Positions 39,293 through 43,981 of a stretch of 43,981 nt of DNA are shown here, piece after piece. Made by a program: the position numbers and the translations under genes. The notes beneath the pieces were generated by a model. It saw only the letters and a program-made list of their open reading frames with translations. It made no database searches and was not told the DNA's origin. Location of the stretch: positions 1 through 43,981 of the forward strand of contig JBEKYC010000056.1 of NCBI GenBank assembly GCA_049511415.1, written 5' to 3'. This DNA comes from Bog-159 sp049511415 (GTDB lineage Bacteria > Acidobacteriota > Terriglobia > Bryobacterales > Bryobacteraceae). The stretch's first letter is position 1, and each line of letters starts with the position of its first letter.

Positions 39293-40252
39293 CTACTTAT
39301 CTCCTTCCGGTTTCTCCGGCGCGGACTCCGGGGGCGCAGCCTCGCCCTCGCTGCGGACTTCCTGCTTCCAGTGCGGTTGCGGCGCCATCAGCGGCGGCAG
39401 GATCGGTCCGCCCGTGCGGGCCGGATGCGCCATTTCAGCGGGCGGAGCAGCCTGCCGGGCCGGACCGCTGGGCTCCGCGGCCGCGATAGGCGGCGGCGCC
39501 GGTTCATGATGCCGCGGCCCCGAGGGACGCCGATCGCCCCGATCCCCACGATCGCCGCGATCCCGCCGGTCGCCACGGTCGCGCCGCGGTTCCGGCTCCG
39601 ACGACAGCGACCGCATGCGGTTGCCGGCATCCAGAATCTCGCCCTTGTAGAGCCATGCCTTGACGCCGATCACGCCGTACGTCGTATTGGCTTCCGAAAA
39701 GCCGTAATCGATGTCCGCACGCAGCGTGTGCAGCGGAAGCTGCCCTTGCAGATACCATTCGCTGCGCGCAATTTCCGCTCCATTCAACCGGCCGGAGACA
39801 CGCACCTTGATGCCCTTGCAGCCGAAGCGCAATGCCGAATCCACCGCCTTGCGCATGGCCCGCCGGAACGCCACGCGCTTTTCGAGCTGCAGCGCGATCG
39901 ATTCCGACACCAGTTGCGCATCCAACTCCGGCTTGTGCACTTCCTGGATGTCGATGAATACTTCCCGCTTGGTCCGCTTGGCCAGATCCTGTTTCAGCTT
40001 CTCGATCTCCGCGCCCTTGCGCCCGATGATGATGCCGGGCCGCGAAGTGCGGATAGTGATGCGCAGCTTGTTGCCCGGGCGATCCACTTCGATGGCGCTG
40101 ACCCCGGCCGACTTGAGCCGGTCCGTCAGCGTCTCGCGCAGTTCCAGATCTTCCTGCAGCAGCTTGGCGTATCCCTGCTTGGCGAACCAGCGGGAGCGCC
40201 ACGGCTTGTTGAAGCCCACGCGGAAACCGTAAGGATGAACTTTTTGTCCCAT
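39293..40252 (-). CDS. rpsC: 30S ribosomal protein S3 with long C-terminal tail
   Basis: A 319-residue protein. The S3 core is normal: MGQKVHPYGFRVGFNKPWRS at the start, the KH motif GIIIGRKGAEIEKLK (73-87), GCKGIKVRVSGRLNGAEIAR and GVIGVKAWLYKGEIL (193-207). About 110 residues follow that ordinary S3 lacks: an Arg/Asp/Gly repeat region (RRDRGDRRDRGDRGDRGDRR), then a Pro/Ala-rich segment and an acidic end (PPESAPEKPEGDK). The tail is probably disordered and would lie on the outside of the 30S head near the mRNA entry. Its role is unknown. Confidence 0.96.
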   Translation of the reverse strand: MGQKVHPYGFRVGFNKPWRSRWFAKQGYAKLLQEDLELRETLTDRLKSAGVSAIEVDRPGNKLRITIRTSRPGIIIGRKGAEIEKLKQDLAKRTKREVFIDIQEVHKPELDAQLVSESIALQLEKRVAFRRAMRKAVDSALRFGCKGIKVRVSGRLNGAEIARSEWYLQGQLPLHTLRADIDYGFSEANTTYGVIGVKAWLYKGEILDAGNRMRSLSSEPEPRRDRGDRRDRGDRGDRGDRRPSGPRHHEPAPPPIAAAEPSGPARQAAPPAEMAHPARTGGPILPPLMAPQPHWKQEVRSEGEAAPPESAPEKPEGDK

Positions 40253-40255
40253 TCG

Positions 40256-40612
40256 CTATGCCTTCCCCGCTTCTTCCCGCGCCGCCACCTTGATCACAAT
40301 GTGCGCGCTGCGCCGCTGATAACGATAGGCGCGTCCCATCGGCGCCGGCCGCACGCGCTTCGACCGCGGACCTTCCTGCACGTACGCTTCGGAAATGAAC
40401 AGCGTGTCCACGTCCACGTCCTCGAACCGGTCGCGCGCATTGGCGATCGCCGAATCCAGCACCTTCTGCACCGTGGGCGCGATGCGCTTGTTGGTGCCGC
40501 TCAGGGTGGTGCGCGCCTGGCCGGCCTTCTGGCCGCGGATCAGATCCACCACCAGCCGCGCCTTCTGCGGCGATACCCTTACGTATCTTGCTTCTGCCTT
40601 GGCCTCTTGCAT
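40256..40612 (-). CDS. rplV: 50S ribosomal protein L22
   Basis: A 118-residue protein lining the exit tunnel. ARYVRVSPQKARLVVDLIRG and VLDSAIANARDRFEDVDVDT are typical, as is GPRSKRVRPAPMGRAYRYQR of the tunnel loop, followed by RSAHIVIKV. It starts 9 bp after rpsS. Confidence 0.98.
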   Translation of the reverse strand: MQEAKAEARYVRVSPQKARLVVDLIRGQKAGQARTTLSGTNKRIAPTVQKVLDSAIANARDRFEDVDVDTLFISEAYVQEGPRSKRVRPAPMGRAYRYQRRSAHIVIKVAAREEAGKA

Positions 40613-40621
40613 GATTGCCTC

Positions 40622-40915
40622 TTATGCCGGCTTAGCCGATTTCTCCGTCGTGGCGGCCTTCACCGAATGCCCTTTGAACACCCGCGTCGGCGAAAATTCG
40701 CCTAGTTTGTGTCCCACCATGTTTTCCGTGATATAAACCGGAATGAATTTCTTGCCGTTGTGCACCGCGATGGTGTGGCCCACGAACTCGGGAAGAATGG
40801 TCGAACGCCGCGACCACGTGCGCACCACGCGCTTCTCGTTCTTGGCCGCCAGCGCCGCGACCTTCACTTCCAGGTGGCCGTCGGTGAACGGTCCTTTTTT
40901 AACTGAACGCCCCAT
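40622..40915 (-). CDS. rpsS: 30S ribosomal protein S19
   Basis: A 97-residue head protein that forms a complex with S13. MGRSVKKGPFTDGHLEVKV, RTWSRRSTILPEFVGHTIAV, HNGKKFIPVYITENMVGHKL and GEFSPTRVFKGH are conserved. It starts 2 bp after rplB. Confidence 0.98.
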   Translation of the reverse strand: MGRSVKKGPFTDGHLEVKVAALAAKNEKRVVRTWSRRSTILPEFVGHTIAVHNGKKFIPVYITENMVGHKLGEFSPTRVFKGHSVKAATTEKSAKPA

Positions 40916-40917
40916 AG

Positions 40918-41748
40918 TTATCTCTTCTTACTCTTCCTGGTGACGATCCATTTATCGGTCCGCTTGTTGTTCCGGGTCTTGAATCCACGCGTGGGCTGGC
41001 CCCAGGGCGTCACCGGATGCCGTCCGCCGGAAGTCTTGCCCTCGCCGCCGCCATGCGGATGATCCACCGGGTTCATGGTCACGCCGCGATTGTGCGGGGT
41101 CTTGCCCATCCAGCGCGTGCGCCCGGCTTTGCCGAAGGACACGTTCTCGTGATCCAGATTGCCTACCTGTCCCACCGTCGCCATGCACTCGAGCGGCACG
41201 CGGCGGATTTCGCCGGAAGGCAGTTTCAGCAGCGCGATGCCGGCTTCCTTGTTCACCAACTGCGCCTGTGTGCCCGCCGATCGCGCCATCTGCGCGCCCT
41301 TGCCCGGCTTCAACTCGATGTTGTGCACCACCGTGCCGGCCGGCATATTCTTCAGCGGCAGCGCATTGCCGACCAGAATGTCGGCGGTCGGGCCGGACGA
41401 CACCGTCATACCCACCTTCAAGCCATCCGGCTGGATGATGTAGCGCTTCTCGCCGTCCTTGTAGTGCAGCAGCGCCAAGCGCGCCGAGCGGTTCGGATCG
41501 TATTCGATGGCCGCCACCACGGCCGGAATCCCTTCCTTGTCGCGCTTGAAATCCACCACGCGATAGGCCTGTTTATGACCGCCGCCAATGAATCGCGACG
41601 TCACCCTACCGGTGGAATTACGCCCCCCGGTCCGCTTCTTGGTCTCGACCAGCGACTTCTCCGGCCGGTCCTTAGTGATATCCTCGCGCGACACCACCGT
41701 CTGGAAGCGGCGCGTGGGCGTTGTCGGCCTGTAGCTCTTAATCGGCAT
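40918..41748 (-). CDS. rplB: 50S ribosomal protein L2
   Basis: A 276-residue protein needed for subunit association and peptidyl transfer. MPIKSYRPTTPTRRFQTVV, GRNSTGRVTSRFIGGGHKQA and VVHNIELKPGKGAQMARSAG lead to the C-terminal NPVDHPHGGGEGKTSGGRHP, which holds the conserved histidine loop. Length is standard. The 98-bp gap to rplW upstream contains a repeat-built palindrome. Confidence 0.98.
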   Translation of the reverse strand: MPIKSYRPTTPTRRFQTVVSREDITKDRPEKSLVETKKRTGGRNSTGRVTSRFIGGGHKQAYRVVDFKRDKEGIPAVVAAIEYDPNRSARLALLHYKDGEKRYIIQPDGLKVGMTVSSGPTADILVGNALPLKNMPAGTVVHNIELKPGKGAQMARSAGTQAQLVNKEAGIALLKLPSGEIRRVPLECMATVGQVGNLDHENVSFGKAGRTRWMGKTPHNRGVTMNPVDHPHGGGEGKTSGGRHPVTPWGQPTRGFKTRNNKRTDKWIVTRKSKKR

Positions 41749-41764
41749 TGTCTAAAACTCCGGC

Positions 41765-41843
41765 GGACGCGGTGACACGGTGACGCGGCGACGCGGCGAA
41801 ACGGCTCGCTCCGCGTCTCCCCATCTCCGTATCTCCGTGTCTC
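41765..41843. repeat. Repeat-built palindrome between rplW and rplB
   Basis: The left half contains GACGCGG and GACACGG units and the right half contains CCGCGTC, CCGTGTC and related CTCCGTAT units, so the halves can pair over much of about 80 bases with interruptions. The same units recur in the rplC-rpsJ gap. It resembles short ACGCGGAGA-type dispersed repeats and fills almost the whole gap. Confidence 0.7.
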
Positions 41844-41846
41844 AGA

Positions 41847-42134
41847 TCAGATCTGCGCAAAGTCCGGTACCTTCTCCCCGTCCTTCAATTTCACGTACGC
41901 CTTCTTCCAATTCGGCTTGTAGCCCACGAATCGGCCACGGCGGCGCATTTTACCGTCCAGGTTTGCCGTGCGCACCTCGGCCACTTTCACCTTGAACATG
42001 CGCTGCACGGCCTGCTTCACTTCGGTCTTGTTGGCCGATTGCGCCACTTCGAAACACAGTGTGGCGTGCTCGTCCTTGGCGGTGACACCTTTTTCCGTCA
42101 CGATCGGACGGCGGATCACTTCATGGATGTTCAT
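41847..42134 (-). CDS. rplW: 50S ribosomal protein L23
   Basis: A 95-residue protein at the tunnel exit that docks trigger factor and SRP. MNIHEVIRRPIVTEKGVT, KTEVKQAVQRMFKVKVAEVR and GRFVGYKPNWKKAYVKLK are conserved. The ATG at 42134 overlaps the rplD stop (ATGA), so I reject the longer upstream frame. A 98-bp gap with a palindrome follows. Confidence 0.97.
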   Translation of the reverse strand: MNIHEVIRRPIVTEKGVTAKDEHATLCFEVAQSANKTEVKQAVQRMFKVKVAEVRTANLDGKMRRRGRFVGYKPNWKKAYVKLKDGEKVPDFAQI

Positions 42135-42757
42135 TTTGCAAGCGCCTCCGAGAATTTCCGGGCGGCCGCTTCGGAGAGCAGCACGCGGTCGTGGCCCAGC
42201 AGATGATAAACGTTGACTTCGCGCGTGGGCATCAGCGTCACACCGGGCAGATTCCGAATGCCCAGCGTCAGATTCCGGTTGTCGCCGTTCTCCACCACCA
42301 GCACCTTGCGCGTGGCTTCCAGGCGGGTGAGCGCGGCTTGCGCATCCTTCGTTTTCGGCGCGTCGAAGGTAAAGGCCTGCACGATCTTCAGTTCGCCGTC
42401 GCGCAGCTTGGCGGAGAGCGCCGAGCGCAACGCGCCCAGCAGCATCTTGCGCGGCAGCTTGTAGCTGTAGTCCCGCGGTTGCGGGCCATGCACCGTGCCG
42501 CCGTGCCGCCATATCGGCGACCGCACCGAACCGATTCGCGCGCGGCCCGTGCCCTTTTGCTTCCAGAGCTTCTTACCGGAGCCTTGCACGTCGCCGCGCA
42601 CCTTGGTCTTCACCGTGCCCGCGCGCCGTCCGGCCTGAAAGTGCCGCACCGCTTCGTACAGCAGGCTCTCATTGACCTCGGCCCCGAATACCGCATCGGC
42701 CAGCTCGATCTCGCCGACCTTCTCATTGTTTAAATCGACTATATCTACCGTGGGCAT
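42131..42757 (-). CDS. rplD: 50S ribosomal protein L4
   Basis: A 208-residue protein whose loop lines the exit tunnel. The loop region QAGRRAGTVKTKVRGDVQGS, KLWKQKGTGRARIGSVRSPI and WRHGGTVHGPQPRDYSYKLP is typical. In E. coli L4 represses the S10 operon; whether that holds here cannot be seen, since the operon leader is outside the window. It starts 4 bp after rplC. Confidence 0.98.
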   Translation of the reverse strand: MPTVDIVDLNNEKVGEIELADAVFGAEVNESLLYEAVRHFQAGRRAGTVKTKVRGDVQGSGKKLWKQKGTGRARIGSVRSPIWRHGGTVHGPQPRDYSYKLPRKMLLGALRSALSAKLRDGELKIVQAFTFDAPKTKDAQAALTRLEATRKVLVVENGDNRNLTLGIRNLPGVTLMPTREVNVYHLLGHDRVLLSEAAARKFSEALAK

Positions 42758-42761
42758 GGCG

Positions 42762-43394
42762 TTACCTTTTAGCCCTCCGCACCACTACATAGCCGCCGTT
42801 GGGACCGGGCACGGCGCCCTTCACCATCAGCACGTTGTCTTCGGTATCCACTTCCACGATCTCCAGATTGCGAACCGTCACCTGGGCATCGCCCATATGG
42901 CCCCCCATGCGCATGCCCGGCAGCACCCGCGAGGGGAAGCTGGATGCACCGATCGATCCCGGCGCGCGATGGAACATGGAACCGTGGGTGGCCTCGCCGC
43001 CGCGGAAATGATGACGCTTCACCACGCCCGCGAAGCCGCGCCCCTTGCTGACCCCGATCACGTCCACCTTTTCCTTGGGCTTGAACTGGTTCACCAGCAC
43101 CTGATCGCCCGGCTTCAGATCGTCGTCGCCCGGCCGCAGGTGAAACTCGCGCAGGAAGCGCGCGCCCTCCGTGCCGGACTTCTTCAAGTGGCCGGTCTGC
43201 GGCTTGTTGATCCGCGCCGGTTTGATAAACTCCACCAAACCGAGCTGCACCGCGTCGTAGCCGTCGCTGGTGGGCGTCTTGCGCTGCACCACCATGCAGG
43301 GTCCCGCCTTGAGCAGGGTGACCGGAACCACCTGCCCGTCCTCCCGGAACAACTGCGTCATGCCAATTTTCTTGCCAAGGATTCCTGGACTCAT
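42762..43394 (-). CDS. rplC: 50S ribosomal protein L3
   Basis: A 210-residue early-assembly protein near the peptidyl-transferase centre. GILGKKIGMTQLFREDGQVV opens it; VIGVSKGRGFAGVVKRHHFR, THGSMFHRAPGSIGASSFPS and RVLPGMRMGGHMGDAQVTVR follow. Length is standard. The 109-bp gap to rpsJ upstream contains a repeat-built palindrome. Confidence 0.98.
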   Translation of the reverse strand: MSPGILGKKIGMTQLFREDGQVVPVTLLKAGPCMVVQRKTPTSDGYDAVQLGLVEFIKPARINKPQTGHLKKSGTEGARFLREFHLRPGDDDLKPGDQVLVNQFKPKEKVDVIGVSKGRGFAGVVKRHHFRGGEATHGSMFHRAPGSIGASSFPSRVLPGMRMGGHMGDAQVTVRNLEIVEVDTEDNVLMVKGAVPGPNGGYVVVRRAKR

Positions 43395-43428
43395 TGTTCA
43401 ACTTCCTGCACTCTAGACATTACGAGCT

Positions 43429-43505
43429 GACGCGGAGACACGGAGATGGGGAGACACTGAGCAAAACCGTCTCCGCGTCTCCGCGTCACCGTGTCTCCCC
43501 GTCTC
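43429..43505. repeat. Repeat-built palindrome between rpsJ and rplC
   Basis: The left half (from 43429) is built of GACGCGGAGACACGGAGA-like units; the right half, ending near 43505, carries their complements (TCTCCGCGTCTCCGCGTC, CCGTGTCTCC). Pairing is strong but the register can slip because the units repeat. It shares units with the palindrome at 41765-41843. Its right end touches the rpsJ stop region. Confidence 0.7.
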
Positions 43506-43833
43506 ATTTATGATCCTTACCAAACGCCTTGATCTCCACGTCCACACCCGCCGGCAGATCCAGCTTCATCAAGGCATCCACGGTTTGCTGGGTCGGCTCC
43601 AGAATATCGAGCAGCCGCTTGTGCGTGCGGATTTCAAACTGCTCGCGGGACTTCTTGTCCACGTGCGGCGAGCGCAGCACGGTCGTCACGCTGCGCGATG
43701 TCGGCAGCGGTATGGGACCGGCCACACTGGCGCCGGTGCGCTTGGCCGTATCGACGATTTCCGTCGTCGACTGGTCCAAGACGCGGTGGTCGTACGCCTT
43801 CAGGCGAATGCGAATGCGTTCTCTCAGCGCCAT
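43504..43833 (-). CDS. rpsJ: 30S ribosomal protein S10
   Basis: A 109-residue head protein that also serves in antitermination (as NusE). RERIRIRLKAYDHRVLDQST, TGASVAGPIPLPT, THKRLLDILEPTQQTVDALM and LPAGVDVEIK are conserved. The ATG at 43833 (MALRERIRI) gives the family N terminus; it follows the tuf stop by 7 bp, the usual str-S10 junction. Confidence 0.98.
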   Translation of the reverse strand: MALRERIRIRLKAYDHRVLDQSTTEIVDTAKRTGASVAGPIPLPTSRSVTTVLRSPHVDKKSREQFEIRTHKRLLDILEPTQQTVDALMKLDLPAGVDVEIKAFGKDHK

Positions 43834-43840
43834 TTTGAGC

Positions 43841-43981
43841 CTATTCGATAATGTCCGTAACGGTTCCGGCGCCCACCGTGCGTCCGCCTTCGCGGATGGC
43901 AAACCGCAACCCCTTGTCCATGGCGATGGGCGTGATCAAGTCGATCACCAGGTTCACGTTGTCGCCCGGCATCACCATCTC
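43841..43981 (-). CDS. tuf: Elongation factor Tu, C-terminal fragment
   Basis: The last 46 residues of EF-Tu, cut by the window edge: EMVMPGDNVNLVIDLITPIA, MDKGLRFAIREGGRTVGAG and VTDIIE. This is domain 3 of the GTPase that delivers aminoacyl-tRNA. Its place just upstream of rpsJ shows that the str and S10 operons are joined here, and the main promoter lies outside the window. Confidence 0.97.
   Translation of the reverse strand, partial: EMVMPGDNVNLVIDLITPIAMDKGLRFAIREGGRTVGAGTVTDIIE

Noticed and set aside
39371..40705. 444-codon open frame on the plus strand opposite rpsC, rplV and rpsS
   Set aside because: Shadow frame of three conserved ribosomal genes, without any recognisable domain or ribosome-binding context.
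1..43981. CRISPR arrays, prophage, insertion sequences, rRNA or tRNA genes
   Set aside because: No regularly spaced repeats, transposase, integrase, phage proteins or RNA-gene cores were seen on either strand.

Overview
The window comes from a GC-rich member of the Acidobacteriota, most likely the Solibacter/Bryobacter side. This rests on family content, not on a search. It carries three long MacB/FtsX-type ADOP permeases (one with its PadR regulator), a secreted protein with a TIGR03437-type Solibacter domain, a PEP-CTERM protein, a WS/DGAT acyltransferase and a complete S10-spc-alpha ribosomal block.

Left part (1-9.1 kb), mostly housekeeping. A ThyX-like protein, cut by the window edge, is divergent from dUTPase (dut), so dUMP/dTMP metabolism is paired here. 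Coproheme decarboxylase (hemQ) sits with a cyclic-nucleotide-binding DUF1003 membrane protein. Then come a 66-residue Cys-rich peptide gene, a FabH-like ketosynthase, a PEP-CTERM protein, an enoyl-CoA isomerase-like protein, an SRPBCC protein behind a broken ArsR gene that keeps a palindromic operator, and purM-purN.

Middle (9.1-26.4 kb), the accessory and lineage-specific part. It holds the three ADOP permeases, a Tat-exported Gfo/Idh/MocA oxidoreductase, a membrane-anchored MutS-type ATPase divergent from a solitary nuoA, WS/DGAT, the TIGR03437 protein, an SDR oxidoreductase and an Asp-box (BNR) repeat protein. Convergent genes nearly touch (0-7 bp), leaving no room for ordinary terminators.

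Junction (26.4-27.9 kb). Directly downstream of the ribosomal block are a Fic-protein remnant behind a strong inverted repeat, a truncated second copy of rplQ, and an intact two-gene nucleotidyltransferase module that resembles a toxin-antitoxin pair. It lies between the rplQ remnant and the true rplQ.

Right part (27.9-44 kb), all on the minus strand and transcribed right to left: tuf (partial), rpsJ, rplC, rplD, rplW, rplB, rpsS, rplV, rpsC, rplP, rpmC, rpsQ, rplN, rplX, rplE, rpsN, rpsH, rplF, rplR, rpsE, rpmD, rplO, secY, adk, map, infA, rpmJ, rpsM, rpsK, rpsD, rpoA, rplQ. Gene order is canonical, but several gaps carry palindromes: a terminator-like hairpin between rpsK and rpsD, twin hairpins before rpoA, and three long imperfect palindromes made of short repeats. 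S3 has a C-terminal tail of about 110 residues.

No tRNA, rRNA, CRISPR array or insertion sequence was found. The best candidates for something undescribed are the nucleotidyltransferase pair framed by rplQ copies, the Cys-rich peptide, the ThyX-like protein without the usual RHR motif, and the palindromes inside the ribosomal operon.
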